Source: an uncultured Caryophanales bacterium (GTDB lineage Bacteria > Bacillota_I > Bacilli_A > RFN20 > CAG-288). Taken from it: a stretch of DNA of 64,000 bases. A program made the translations under genes and the position numbers. The stretch spans positions 94,318 to 158,317 of the forward strand of contig CAJMBK010000002.1 of assembly GCA_905211645.1 (NCBI GenBank), given 5' to 3'. Below are positions 9,243 through 19,376 of the stretch, piece by piece (positions within the stretch are counted from its first letter, which is position 1; each line of letters starts with the position of its first letter). Below the pieces are notes generated by a model that had not been told where the DNA came from, did no database searches, and saw only the letters and a list, made by a program, of their open reading frames with translations.

Positions 9243-9608
9243 ATTTCGCACTTCCTATATTATTAAATATTAACAATAAAATTAGCCGATAACAAATTTA
9301 ATAAAGGTGATTCTAAAGCAATTTCAATGTTTGAATAAGTTGTAAAAATCATTATTAATTTTGAATTGATAACACTTCAAAAACAAAAAAATCTAACTTT
9401 CAAAAAATATTTTTAAAAAAATTATTTTTTCACAGAAAATTTAGTATTGTATTAATAAGAAGGTTTGATGAATTCTCCAAAATTAGATGTTTAATGAGTG
9501 GTGGCATTAGATATTTAATAGGAAAAGACGAAATATTTCGAGCAACATATTGTAAAAATCTTACATTTTCTTAAATGTTGTTATTATATTTGATAAAATC
9601 TATGAAAT
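9243..9608. other. AT-rich gene-free stretch before the purine permease
   Basis: No gene is seen in these 366 bases. Near the permease are a perfect palindrome (CGAAATATTTCG, about 9528-9541) and nested stems CAACAT/ATGTTG enclosing TGTAA/TTACA (about 9542-9580). These could form a regulatory leader. I looked for the conserved purine-riboswitch core and did not find it. Confidence 0.35.
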
Positions 9609-11045
9609 ATGAAAAACGTGTTATATGGAATCAGAAATGGAATCGATAGATACTTCGGTGTCACTGATAAAGGTTCCACTTTCTCAAAGGAAATTTTGGC
9701 TGGAATTCTCGTCTTTTTCTCAATGATGTATATTCTTCCAGTTAATTCATCAATCTTATCGAATATAACAATGGCTGATGGAAATCAAATTCCTTCTGGA
9801 GCAATATTTGCTACAACTGCAATTTGTACATTTATTTGTACATTCATAATGGGTCTATTTGCAAGGCTACCATTGATGCTTTCTTGCTCAATGGGTATGA
9901 ATGCATATCTTGCCTTTACAGTTAGCGGACAATTAGGATTCACAATGGAAGAGTGCTTTGCAATCGTCATTGTTTCAGGTATTTTGTTCTTTATTTTGTC
10001 TATTTCTGGATTAAGAATGAAGATTGTAAATGCCTTACCAAAAGGTCTTAAACTAGCAATCAGCGCTGGTTTAGGCTTCTTTATCGCTTTTGTTGGCTTA
10101 AAAATGGGTGGAATTATTGTTGAAGATCCAACAACTTTAGTTAAGTTAAATTCGTTTGACCCTTCAAATGGTAACGGTTATGTTTTACTTTGCTTATTCG
10201 GTATTGTATTAGGTATTGCTTTAAATGTCTGTAAAGTAAAAATTATCAAGCAATTCTCAATTATTATTGCCTTAGCTGTCACTGCTTTACTTGGTGGTTT
10301 TCTTGGTTTAGCTGGCGTTGAAAACATGCCAATGTTTATTCCAAGTGGCGAAAACGCAAATAATATTGCAGATATTAGTTTGGTATTTGGCTCTGGATTT
10401 AAAGGATTTACAACAATTTTTACAAATCCTAGCACATATGGTGTTATTATTTCCTTACTTATTGTTAATGTCTTCGACACAACTGCAACTTTAGTTGGCT
10501 TAGGTCCAAAAATCGGAATTATCAATGAAGAACATAAGATGGTTAACTATAAGAAAGCTTTCTTCACTGATGGTATTGCTCCAATTGTTGGTGGTATCGT
10601 TGGTACTTCTCCAATTGCAACATTTGCAGAGAGTTCTGTTGGTGTTGAATTTGGCTCTAAAACAGGCATCTCCGCCATTACAACAAGTTTACTCTTTGCT
10701 TTGATGCTTGCAATCTCTCCTGTTTTCAACGTTTTCTTACCAATTGACATTGGTAATGGTAACACTGTAACTCCTGTCACTGCTTTACCTTTAGTTTTAG
10801 TCGGTGCTATGATGTTCATGCATCTCAAGGACTTGAACTGGCAAGATTGGATCGAAGTATGTGCTTCCTTTATTACAGTTATTATGATGATTCTTACATA
10901 CTCATTAACTGACGGAATTGCATTTGGTGTTATTTCTTACACTGTTATGATGATCTGCTCAGGTCAATTCAGAAAGATTTCTGTTTTGATGTATGTACTT
11001 TGTGCGATATTTATTGTAAATTTCGTGATATTAGCGATTTTATAA
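9609..11045 (+). CDS. NCS2 purine permease, AzgA/PbuG type
   Basis: Membrane transporter for adenine, hypoxanthine or guanine, driven by protons. The N-terminus has the AzgA-type pattern RYFGVTDKGSTFSKE followed by LAGILVFFSMMYILPVN. Many hydrophobic segments follow, and the conserved VNVFDTTATLVG stretch lies in the middle. At 478 aa it is full length. The start has no clear Shine-Dalgarno, so initiation may be leaderless or weak. The exact purine cannot be read from the sequence. Confidence 0.88.
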   Translation: MKNVLYGIRNGIDRYFGVTDKGSTFSKEILAGILVFFSMMYILPVNSSILSNITMADGNQIPSGAIFATTAICTFICTFIMGLFARLPLMLSCSMGMNAYLAFTVSGQLGFTMEECFAIVIVSGILFFILSISGLRMKIVNALPKGLKLAISAGLGFFIAFVGLKMGGIIVEDPTTLVKLNSFDPSNGNGYVLLCLFGIVLGIALNVCKVKIIKQFSIIIALAVTALLGGFLGLAGVENMPMFIPSGENANNIADISLVFGSGFKGFTTIFTNPSTYGVIISLLIVNVFDTTATLVGLGPKIGIINEEHKMVNYKKAFFTDGIAPIVGGIVGTSPIATFAESSVGVEFGSKTGISAITTSLLFALMLAISPVFNVFLPIDIGNGNTVTPVTALPLVLVGAMMFMHLKDLNWQDWIEVCASFITVIMMILTYSLTDGIAFGVISYTVMMICSGQFRKISVLMYVLCAIFIVNFVILAIL

Positions 11046-11083
11046 AAGTAATATATTTTCAATACAATTATTTGTTTTATTCG

Positions 11084-11089
11084 TATAAT
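11084..11089 (+). promoter_or_regulatory. Likely -10 element of the DUF5677-like gene
   Basis: A perfect TATAAT lies 38 nt upstream of the start of the next gene. No convincing -35 is seen at the right distance, so only the -10 is called. Confidence 0.4.
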
Positions 11090-11127
11090 CTAAGTGAATA
11101 GGTTTTTAATTAGGACTGAAATTTTAA

Positions 11128-12306
11128 ATGGATAAGTTATTTTTTGATAAAAGCAATCACCTTTATCAATACATCGAAGAATATATTAATTCATTACTAG
11201 ATGATAGTAACAAAGAAGATGTCATCTACATTTTTTCTAAATCCATCGATGACTTATCCAAAACTATAAAATTTTCTAATGATATGCGAAGCTTCTTAAT
11301 CATGAGCCGTGTTTTAAAAATGGCTCGTGGTGAGTACGAATTCGCAATCAAATACTTAACACCAGAAGAAAAAAAGCAATTTGTTTCTGATAAGAACAAC
11401 CTAACTAAACTCTCTGCTCTAGTTACACTAAAGTTCGTTATACTTAGAAAATCTTTTGAAGAAAAAGATATTTATGATGTTGTAATCTCATCATTCTATC
11501 CTGTTAGTACATCTTTAAATTCATTGACGAGTGTTATTAGAGATTTTAATTCTAAATATTCTAAGAACATCCCTCAAGAAAGTCTAATTGAAGATATGTT
11601 TCAAAGAATTTTCACAAAAGTTATTGGTACAACTAAGATGTTGAACTATTCACTTGCAAGTGAATGTTATGTTTCTTGGAGAACTCTTCATGAAGCTGAA
11701 TGTGTTGTTAAACTTCTTTGCGAAAATGACCCGTCAATTAAGAATACTTACATTAAACACATTGCTTATAACAATGCTTTGAGAGGTGGAATTGAAGATA
11801 AAGAAGAACTCGATAGAATCTTTGATCAGATGAAAAAAGAAATGAGAGAACATGGCTTAAAGAGTAAAGACATGAAAAAATATATTGAATATGGTTGGCT
11901 TTACTCAACAGTTCAATTCAATGAAAAAGATCCAATGTTCAAACTTAATTTCAGAGATGGTGTTGAAAAAGCTGCAGGTTTAAGTAAATACAATCAATGG
12001 TATGAAGCAGCCAGTGAAGTTACACACTCTTCACCAATCTTCTTCTATTCAAATGATAAATTCTTCTTGGATTTATCAATTCTTTCAATTTATGAAGTTG
12101 CTTTAAGAGTTACTGATATTTATATTACTTATTTCAAGGATAGATTGAACGAAAATAGAAAAGAAGCAATCTTAATTAGAACATTGAAGAAAGATTGTGA
12201 CGAAGTTTTAAAGATTATTAAACGTAGATTTAATTCTCAATATCAAATTGACGATGATTCCATCGATGATAATGAGATCGCATTTAGAAAAAGCTTAGAT
12301 ATTTAG
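11128..12306 (+). CDS. Hypothetical protein, DUF5677-like
   Basis: A 392-aa soluble, helix-rich protein without signal or membrane segments. The central pattern SWRTLHEAECVVKLL and the later YEAASEVTHSSP resemble, from memory, the R-x-L-H-E and late histidine blocks of the DUF5677 family, whose function is unknown. It ends 8 nt before the rlmD start, so the two are likely co-transcribed. I do not assign a function. Confidence 0.6.
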   Translation: MDKLFFDKSNHLYQYIEEYINSLLDDSNKEDVIYIFSKSIDDLSKTIKFSNDMRSFLIMSRVLKMARGEYEFAIKYLTPEEKKQFVSDKNNLTKLSALVTLKFVILRKSFEEKDIYDVVISSFYPVSTSLNSLTSVIRDFNSKYSKNIPQESLIEDMFQRIFTKVIGTTKMLNYSLASECYVSWRTLHEAECVVKLLCENDPSIKNTYIKHIAYNNALRGGIEDKEELDRIFDQMKKEMREHGLKSKDMKKYIEYGWLYSTVQFNEKDPMFKLNFRDGVEKAAGLSKYNQWYEAASEVTHSSPIFFYSNDKFFLDLSILSIYEVALRVTDIYITYFKDRLNENRKEAILIRTLKKDCDEVLKIIKRRFNSQYQIDDDSIDDNEIAFRKSLDI

Positions 12307-12314
12307 GAGTTATT

Positions 12315-13661
12315 TTGACTAAGAAAGAATTTAAAGTAACATGTGTTGCTCTTGCTGATGAAGGAAGAGGCATTGTTAGAATTGAAGACAAGACTTTATT
12401 TGTTAAAGATTTATTAGTTGGCGAAGAAGCTATTGTTGAAACCATCTATAAGCATGGTAAGCTTTTTGATTGCCGATTAGTTAAAAGATTAACTGAGTCT
12501 AAAGATAGAGTAAAACCTCTTTGTCCTTATTACGAACAATGTGGAGGATGCCAAATTATGCATTTATCATATGAAAAGCAACTTGAATTCAAGAAAAACA
12601 AAGTTCAAAATTTACTTCATAAATTTGCAGGAATTGATTTTCCAGTTTCAGACACAATTGGTGTTCAAAATCCATATAATTTTAGAAATAAAGTTCAAAA
12701 AGTTTGTGGTTATGATAAGAAAACTAAGAAAGCAATCACCGGATTTTATAAAGGTCAAACCCATGATTTAGTTAATATTTCAAATTGCTTAATTGAAAAT
12801 AAGAATAGCAATATTGTTTCAAAAGAAGTTATTCGATTAATTAACGATTTTAAATATGAACCATATGATGAGGATAAACATAAAGGTTTAATCCGTCATG
12901 TTTTAATCAAATATAGTGACTATTACAAAGAATGTTTAGTTTGCTTAGTTATTAACGGAAATAATTTAGTTGGTGGAAATAACTTTGTTAAAGCTTTAAC
13001 TGCTAGATGTAAAGAAGTTAAATCCGTCGTTTTAAATTTCAACACAAGGAGAACTAATGTTATTCTTGGTGAGAAAGAAAAAGTTATCTACGGAACAGGT
13101 AAGATCAAAGATAGAATTTTTGATAAAGACTTCTTTATCTCAAGTCAATCGTTTTTCCAAACAAATTCTTATATGATTGAGACTTTGTATAAGACTGCAA
13201 TCGACTCATTAAATTTAACAAAAGAAGACGAAGTTTTAGATGCTTATTCTGGCACAGGAACTATCGGTATTTCAATGTCTGGTTATGCTAAACATGTAAC
13301 ACTTTGTGAATTGAATACAGACGCATACAAAGATTCAATCTTAAATGCAAAAATTAATAAGTGTGACAACATCACATTTGTTAATAAAGATTGTACAGAG
13401 TTCTTAATTAATGATGATTCTGAATATGATGTGATCGTCATGGATCCACCTAGAAAAGGATCTACAAAAGAATTTGTTACTGCTTTGTGTAATAAGAAAC
13501 CAAAGAAAGTTGCGTATATTTCTTGTAATCCAGCTACTTTAGCAAGAGATTTAACTTATTTTAGTGATGATTACAAGATTGAAAAAGTTGTTCCAGTTGA
13601 TATGTTCCCACATTCAGAACATGTAGAAACTGTTGTTGTTTTAAGTAGAACAAATCTTTAA
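12315..13661 (+). CDS. rlmD: 23S rRNA (uracil-5)-methyltransferase, RlmD/RlmCD family
   Basis: SAM-dependent 5-methyluridine formation in 23S rRNA. An N-terminal TRAM-like part is followed by the Fe-S cysteine cluster CPYYEQCGGC. Then come FFQTNSYM, the SAM loop DAYSGTGTIGI, DPPRKG, and the nucleophile in YISCNP (C404). The start is TTG with AGGAG 5 nt upstream. No ATG alternative lies near the N-terminal conserved region. Length 448 aa is typical. Which uridine or uridines are methylated cannot be read from the sequence, as Bacillota homologues may modify two sites. Confidence 0.93.
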   Translation: MTKKEFKVTCVALADEGRGIVRIEDKTLFVKDLLVGEEAIVETIYKHGKLFDCRLVKRLTESKDRVKPLCPYYEQCGGCQIMHLSYEKQLEFKKNKVQNLLHKFAGIDFPVSDTIGVQNPYNFRNKVQKVCGYDKKTKKAITGFYKGQTHDLVNISNCLIENKNSNIVSKEVIRLINDFKYEPYDEDKHKGLIRHVLIKYSDYYKECLVCLVINGNNLVGGNNFVKALTARCKEVKSVVLNFNTRRTNVILGEKEKVIYGTGKIKDRIFDKDFFISSQSFFQTNSYMIETLYKTAIDSLNLTKEDEVLDAYSGTGTIGISMSGYAKHVTLCELNTDAYKDSILNAKINKCDNITFVNKDCTEFLINDDSEYDVIVMDPPRKGSTKEFVTALCNKKPKKVAYISCNPATLARDLTYFSDDYKIEKVVPVDMFPHSEHVETVVVLSRTNL

Positions 13662-13669
13662 TAAAGCTT

Positions 13670-13702
13670 GACTGAAACTATAGCGTTTCAGTCTTTTATT
13701 TT
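13670..13702 (+). terminator. Terminator after rlmD
   Basis: Stem GACTGAAAC/GTTTCAGTC, 6-nt loop, followed by TTTTATTTT. It separates housekeeping DNA from the accessory island. Confidence 0.85.
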
Positions 13703-13808
13703 GCAATAAATTCTTCTAATTAGGCAATATATGCAAAATATTATAATTATGTTGTAAAAATATAATCATAATGCTAACATATTTATAACTTTAGGAGATC
13801 TGATTTTT

Positions 13809-14030
13809 ATGGCAACTAAAAAGGAAAATTTTAAAAGATTAGCTGAAAACAGAACTAACAAAATTATAGATATGATTTCACTCTTAGGTAATCTATCAAA
13901 TACTTCTTTTTATGAATATACCGATGAGCAAGTTGATAATATTTTCAATGCTATTCAAGAAGAACTTGATAGACAACATGATAAGTTCAATAAGCGTAGA
14001 AAAGAAAAAAGAAAGAAGTTTGAGTTATGA
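13809..14030 (+). CDS. Small basic protein, first gene of the sigma-like/GHKL cassette
   Basis: A 73-aa protein that begins MATKKENFKRLAENRTNKII and ends in a Lys/Arg run. It has no membrane segment. AGGAGAT sits 9 nt upstream. Its stop overlaps the next start as ATGA, so translation is coupled to the 846-aa protein. The charged helical pattern could suit a small DNA-binding or adaptor protein, but I recognise no domain. My impression that this type recurs in defence-type loci is from memory. Confidence 0.7.
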   Translation: MATKKENFKRLAENRTNKIIDMISLLGNLSNTSFYEYTDEQVDNIFNAIQEELDRQHDKFNKRRKEKRKKFEL

Positions 14031-16567
14031 TAAAAACATTCAGATTATTTCCTAGCGAATTTTATGAAGGTGCTAATAAAAATTATTATGAAGACGATTA
14101 TGTTTATTACATTGTTTCAAAAATAATTAGAGATAATAATTTTAATGTTACGGAACTAGTAGTGTATTGTGATAATTTTTATCAAAGAAATCTAAATGTT
14201 AGACAATTTAAATTTTTCATAAAAGAAAATTTTGCTACACATAATACTCCTTCAAAATTACACGCTTATTATTTGACTGAAGAACAAATTAGTCAATTAA
14301 CTATCATTGAAAAGTTTGTTGAAACTTTTGATGCTGTAACAAGTTTGGATGAGCACGAAAATGTTAATGTTATAAAACAATTTTTCGCAAGGCAATCATT
14401 TGACTTTTCACAACTTGCTCCTTATGTTCTAGCTTTTGATAAATGTAAGACGAATAGACCTAAAGAGTTTTATATCTCACTGTTTATTTCATTCATAAGA
14501 AACAAAGATGATAATTTATGTAGCCTTGAAGATTTACTTAGTAAAGTTAATCAAGTCACAACTGAAATTCCTTTATTTGTTCTTTTTGGAAAAACAACAA
14601 TTAATGAACTTTTTATCGCTAATAGTCTTTACTATTTTAATGATGTGAAAGATCTACCATTAGATGTATTTGCTTCAATTTCTATACTAAATTTTGATTT
14701 GGTTTATAAATGCATAAACTCCATTTTGCTTACCAATGAAGAATTTATTAATGATTTAAGAATCTCGATTTCTTCAATAAAGCAACATAATTTAGAAGTT
14801 ATTAATTATCGTTATTCTCAAAATAAGAAAACTTTGGAAGAAATAGCTTCCATTTATAATCTTACAAGAGAAAGAATAAGACAAATTGAATTAAAAACCA
14901 CAATAAAAATATTGGAAGCTACAGAAAACTTAGCTAGTGAAGCATATTTGTTTTTCCATAATAATGTTAAAGGACACGAAAAAAGGTACTGCAATAGTAG
15001 ATATCTAAAACCTTTTTTTGATACAGATATGTTGTATAGTGTCTTTTTATTAATTTTGTCTAATTCTAAGTGGTTAATTAAATACGATTCGAAACTTGAT
15101 ATTATTTATGATTCTTCTTTAGTGACACCTAATGAATTAGCAGAAGAAGTGATAGATAAATTCGGTGATTATATCGTTAAACAAGATATTGAAAAATTGA
15201 ATGATTTTGAAAAGCTCGTTGTTAATAGTAATTATCGCAACATTTATGATAGCGATGTTTATTTGAAACGAGGAATGAACAAACGTGATTTCTGGGCTAT
15301 TTTTATTAATAAGTTCTACCCAAATGGGTTTAAAATTATGTCAAAAGACTTTGATGTTTTGAATGAATTTATGAAAGAAACTTTTAACATAAGGGATTAT
15401 ACTGATTCCCGTGAAATAGATTCTTTTATTACTGCTAGTCCTAATTACTGTTTAATTGATAGAGGTACTTATAAGGCTAGAAAATTTTGTGTACAATTAC
15501 CTTCCGATTTAATAAACAAGATTATTGACTATATTATCGAAAATAAACCTACTGTTTATTATATTTCTATATATGAGAAGTTTAAATCTGAATTAATTGC
15601 TTTTGGTGTAGATAACTTTTTCTATCTTAAAGGACTTTTAGATCCAGAATTGAATGAAAATTTTATTACTAAAAGAGACTATTTAGTTTTTGGAGATAAA
15701 TTAATAACAACTAACGAATCTCTTCTAAAGTTTATAAGAACAAAAACTAAGTTTAGCATTGATGATTTAAAAACTAAGTTCCCAGGTGTTAAAACTTATG
15801 TTTTTAAAAATTTAATGTATAAAGAAATTAGCAATAACTTAATACAAGTAGAGAATCAAAACTTTATTTATCTTGATAAAGTTGGTTTGTCTTTTGCCGC
15901 AATTAAGAATCTTAAAGATTTTATAGATAAACTATTTATACGTAGTGGTGATATGTTTTTATCTGCTAGAAAAATATATGCAAGGTTAGTAATTGAACAA
16001 AAAGATCTATTAAATGATTTGCTTATCGTTAAATCTAATTTTTCATTATTTTCTTTAATACAGTGTTTATTCCCAAACGACTATAATTTCCGAAGACCGC
16101 TAATTTTTAAAGATAAATCAATTAAATTGGATTCTCAAGATATAGTTATCAAAGAATTTGTTATTCCTAAGGACAGATTTACTACTAAAGAATTATTTAA
16201 TTTCATGGATAGTAGACTATTAAATAGAGCTACTGTTGCACGAACAATCGAAAATTTTCATGAATTAATTGCTGATAATTATATACGTATTGATAAAGAA
16301 ACCTTTATTCGAAAGGAAAAATTAGGAATTACTGAGGATCAAATTAAAGAAATAGAGTCTGTTCTTGATATGATTTTTGATACAGTGGATCAGTTAAACA
16401 CACAAAGTTTTAAGGGTTATCAGATGTTTCCTGCACTCAAATTTCATTGGAACAAATACTTGTTGGTTGGAATAATCTTTACATACTTGTCATCAAAATT
16501 TGAAATTGTAGATATTATTAGATCAAACGCAATAGGACCAACCGATTATATTATAGAAAGGATTTAG
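14027..16567 (+). CDS. Large protein with internal sigma-70 region 4-like HTH
   Basis: An 846-aa protein. Residues 269-288 read TLEEIASIYNLTRERIRQIE, a near-perfect sigma region 4.2 helix-turn-helix, here far from the C-terminus. The rest is helix-rich, and the C-terminal third (for example around FTTKELFNFMDSRLLNRATV) looks like one or more winged-helix units. No sigma region 2 is seen, so it is unlikely to be a complete sigma factor. It may be a DNA-binding scaffold or recruit RNA polymerase. It overlaps the small upstream gene by 4 nt and ends 3 nt before the GHKL gene. Base composition is very AT-rich. Confidence 0.75.
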   Translation: MIKTFRLFPSEFYEGANKNYYEDDYVYYIVSKIIRDNNFNVTELVVYCDNFYQRNLNVRQFKFFIKENFATHNTPSKLHAYYLTEEQISQLTIIEKFVETFDAVTSLDEHENVNVIKQFFARQSFDFSQLAPYVLAFDKCKTNRPKEFYISLFISFIRNKDDNLCSLEDLLSKVNQVTTEIPLFVLFGKTTINELFIANSLYYFNDVKDLPLDVFASISILNFDLVYKCINSILLTNEEFINDLRISISSIKQHNLEVINYRYSQNKKTLEEIASIYNLTRERIRQIELKTTIKILEATENLASEAYLFFHNNVKGHEKRYCNSRYLKPFFDTDMLYSVFLLILSNSKWLIKYDSKLDIIYDSSLVTPNELAEEVIDKFGDYIVKQDIEKLNDFEKLVVNSNYRNIYDSDVYLKRGMNKRDFWAIFINKFYPNGFKIMSKDFDVLNEFMKETFNIRDYTDSREIDSFITASPNYCLIDRGTYKARKFCVQLPSDLINKIIDYIIENKPTVYYISIYEKFKSELIAFGVDNFFYLKGLLDPELNENFITKRDYLVFGDKLITTNESLLKFIRTKTKFSIDDLKTKFPGVKTYVFKNLMYKEISNNLIQVENQNFIYLDKVGLSFAAIKNLKDFIDKLFIRSGDMFLSARKIYARLVIEQKDLLNDLLIVKSNFSLFSLIQCLFPNDYNFRRPLIFKDKSIKLDSQDIVIKEFVIPKDRFTTKELFNFMDSRLLNRATVARTIENFHELIADNYIRIDKETFIRKEKLGITEDQIKEIESVLDMIFDTVDQLNTQSFKGYQMFPALKFHWNKYLLVGIIFTYLSSKFEIVDIIRSNAIGPTDYIIERI

Positions 16568-16570
16568 AAA

Positions 16571-18484
16571 ATGAATGAACTTAAATGGAGATTTCCAGGA
16601 AATCATTTTGGTAAAGTAAGTGGATTAGATACACCAGATACTGAAACATTCAAAAAAGATGCAATTTCATCTTTAGCAAGAGAAATTTGCCAAAACTCTA
16701 TCGATGCTAAAAGAAAAGGTGTAACAAATCCTGTAAAAGTTGTTTTCAAATCATTTGTAGTTGATAGAGAATTGATACCCGGTATTGATGAGCTTTCGGC
16801 AGAAATTTTAAATTGTATGGATACTTGGAAGAATCAGAATAAAAAACTCTATTCACAATTATCCGACATGTATGATCAAATCACTAAGGAACATATCACT
16901 TGTTTAAGAATCAGTGACTTTAATACAACAGGTCTTGTTGGTGTTTCAGAAGAAGAAAATTCAACATGGTCTTATTTAATTCATGGTTCTGGTATTTCAG
17001 ATAAGGGTGAAACTAGTGGTGGTTCTAAAGGAATTGGTAAATATGCTACTTTCGTAACTTCATACTTTAATACTGTATTTTATTCTACTGCTACAGAAAG
17101 AAACGAAACAGGTTATGAAGGATTATGCAAGTTATGTTCATCTAAAATGCCTGGTACAACAGAAAAAACTCAAGGTTGGGGCTACTACACTTGTAATGAT
17201 AAAAACGAAGCAATTTATGGTCAATTCAATCTTGATCCTAATTTTTCTAGAGATAGGTCTGACTTTGGAACAGATATTTATGTTATTGGATTCAAAGCTC
17301 CAAATGATTGGGAAAGAGACATTATCTCGAAGATTTTAGAAAGTTTCATGAGTGCAATTGTTTACAATTGCTTGAATGTTACTATTAATAACGTTGAGAT
17401 TAATAGCCAAACATTAAAAGATGTTATTGATAATGATGAATTGATTAATAACAAAATGAAAAGTAGTATTAAGTCTCAATACTTATTACTTACAGACACT
17501 GAGCATAGATTCGAAGACACTATTACAATCGATAATTTAGGCACCGCAAAGTTGTTTTTACTTCAATTTAATGATGAAAATCAGAATTATGCAACTAATA
17601 ATTGTGTAATGATTCGTTATCCATATATGAAAATTAAGGAATTGAAGAAAATTTCTCATATTCCTTGTAGTGCAATGTGTATCATTGAAAACAACAAGTT
17701 AAATTCTTTACTTAGAAATATCGAAAATCCACAACACACAGATTGGGAATTTAGACGTATTGATAATGCTGATGAACGTGCAGAAGTTCAAAGTGTTTAT
17801 AAGCAATTAATTAATGATATTCAAATTTTCGTAACAAATCATCTTGGCTCAAGTGATTCTACTGAAACTGATGTTGAAGGTGCAGGTGAATTTATTCCTG
17901 GTGTTGATTCAGGTGTTACTCAAAATCCAAATGCAAAATCTAAAAAGATTTATGATAAACCACAAATTCGTAAGAAAAAAGTTAAAATCCGAACAGTTAA
18001 TCTTAAAGCAAAATTTGAAAATGAAAATGGTAACGGGTTGAAGGTTGATCAAGGCGAAGCTGGAGATGATGAAGAATTCTTAGATGTTGGTGAGAAAGAA
18101 GTTGGTGGTCTCATTAATAATCATAAGAAATTTGTTGTCCCAGGTACTGAATCTATCAAGAATGATAGAAAAATCAATAAAAAATCTGATTTAACCGGTG
18201 TTGTATACAGATTTTTCGCATTAGATAAAAGTAAATACATAATTACTTTCACCAGTAAATTTGATAAAGAAGAAGCTTATTTACAATTATTTGCTATTGA
18301 TGATTCTGGTGCTGCATATGATATTAATATTTTACACGCTAAAGTTAATGGCACCGATGTTACACCAGAAAGTGATTGCTCAATTAAATTAAAGCTTAAG
18401 TATAACGAAAAAGTTACTGTTGAATTACAAACAGATCAAAATGAATTGTTCAGTGGAGAGGTAAAACTTTATGAATATAGGTAG
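16571..18484 (+). CDS. GHKL-type ATPase of the cassette
   Basis: A 637-aa protein with a Bergerat ATP-binding fold: N-box E38-I-C-Q-N42-S-I-D45-A, G1-like DFNTTG at 116-121, and lid GGSKGIGK at 150-157. This places it with MutL/Hsp90/gyrase-type ATPases in the broad sense. The middle resembles none of those in detail. Residues about 425-500 are a low-complexity Asp/Glu/Lys linker, then a C-terminal beta-rich domain. No nuclease motif is seen. It is 3 nt after the sigma-like gene and overlaps the following gene by 14 nt. GHKL ATPases are recurring energy modules in phage-defence loci, and the defence role is inferred. Confidence 0.8.
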   Translation: MNELKWRFPGNHFGKVSGLDTPDTETFKKDAISSLAREICQNSIDAKRKGVTNPVKVVFKSFVVDRELIPGIDELSAEILNCMDTWKNQNKKLYSQLSDMYDQITKEHITCLRISDFNTTGLVGVSEEENSTWSYLIHGSGISDKGETSGGSKGIGKYATFVTSYFNTVFYSTATERNETGYEGLCKLCSSKMPGTTEKTQGWGYYTCNDKNEAIYGQFNLDPNFSRDRSDFGTDIYVIGFKAPNDWERDIISKILESFMSAIVYNCLNVTINNVEINSQTLKDVIDNDELINNKMKSSIKSQYLLLTDTEHRFEDTITIDNLGTAKLFLLQFNDENQNYATNNCVMIRYPYMKIKELKKISHIPCSAMCIIENNKLNSLLRNIENPQHTDWEFRRIDNADERAEVQSVYKQLINDIQIFVTNHLGSSDSTETDVEGAGEFIPGVDSGVTQNPNAKSKKIYDKPQIRKKKVKIRTVNLKAKFENENGNGLKVDQGEAGDDEEFLDVGEKEVGGLINNHKKFVVPGTESIKNDRKINKKSDLTGVVYRFFALDKSKYIITFTSKFDKEEAYLQLFAIDDSGAAYDINILHAKVNGTDVTPESDCSIKLKLKYNEKVTVELQTDQNELFSGEVKLYEYR

Positions 18485-19376
18485 TAGATTATTTCCATAT
18501 CCATTATTAAATAATGAAAAGTTATTTTCTCAATTTAAACAGGCAAGTTTTGCCTTGAAATATGAAGAATTTATTGATGAAAATCGCAGTTTATATATTT
18601 TCAAGAATATTCATTGTGAGCTTTTATCTGATTATTTTTTAAGTTTGATTGCTAAAAAGTTAGTTAAAGTTGTTTGTGTCATTGAATGTGCACCTACAAT
18701 GTTTAGAAAAACATATGAAATTGGCACCTCAAATAGAGATATTGAAGTTTCTTTATATGATTTAAATGGTAAAGTTAGTGTTTCTGCTTTTATTGTTGCA
18801 GTTCAAGATTTCGAGTATAAATCTGATGATTTTTTAGAAGATTATTCAGACTACAAATTTAATATCGAAAAGAATTATATTCTTGCTGTTGATGATGGTT
18901 TTACTAATAGAGTTGACTTTAACAATGAAGAAGATAGTAAGAAATCTTCCATCTTTATTGTTATTAAGAATAAGAAAATCAAAGACGAAAGTATGTTAGT
19001 TTCATATGATTCAAATAAGATTCGTATTGAATTACCTGAAAATCAATTTAATCATTATGAAAAGACAAAGCAGATTAAGAAGTTTACAAACCTTTATTTC
19101 TCACTTCTTGTTATTCCAGCATTATCAATTTGCTTAACTCAATTAAGAAAAGATGGTGTTGATGTAGATGAGTTAAGAATTGAAAACAGTTGGTTTAATG
19201 CATTCTGTATAGCATATGAAAAATTAAATAAAAGAGAAGTTGATAATCAACTTTTTAGAGATATGGATGTTCATTATGAATCTCAAAAAATATTTAATAT
19301 GCCTGTAACAAAAGCATTAGATGATTTGTTCAATTTAACCATAGGCAGTTTTGGAGGTGACGATGATGAAAATTAA
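18471..19376 (+). CDS. Unknown cassette protein (301 aa)
   Basis: The N-terminus MNIGSRLFPYPLLNN is a distinctive opening. The body alternates predicted strands and helices with two acidic stretches, and a hydrophobic helix-like segment occurs at about 205-225. No signal peptide or catalytic motif is recognised. Its start is inside the GHKL gene and its end overlaps the next gene, so it is part of the same translation-coupled unit. I cannot assign a function. A role as structural partner or substrate-recognition subunit is only a guess. Confidence 0.7.
   Translation: MNIGSRLFPYPLLNNEKLFSQFKQASFALKYEEFIDENRSLYIFKNIHCELLSDYFLSLIAKKLVKVVCVIECAPTMFRKTYEIGTSNRDIEVSLYDLNGKVSVSAFIVAVQDFEYKSDDFLEDYSDYKFNIEKNYILAVDDGFTNRVDFNNEEDSKKSSIFIVIKNKKIKDESMLVSYDSNKIRIELPENQFNHYEKTKQIKKFTNLYFSLLVIPALSICLTQLRKDGVDVDELRIENSWFNAFCIAYEKLNKREVDNQLFRDMDVHYESQKIFNMPVTKALDDLFNLTIGSFGGDDDEN

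Noticed and set aside
9243..9608. Purine riboswitch before the NCS2 permease
   Set aside because: The conserved core of the purine aptamer and its paired loops could not be found.
14027..16567. Alternative sigma factor
   Set aside because: Region 4 is present, but no region 2 was found and the length is far too great.
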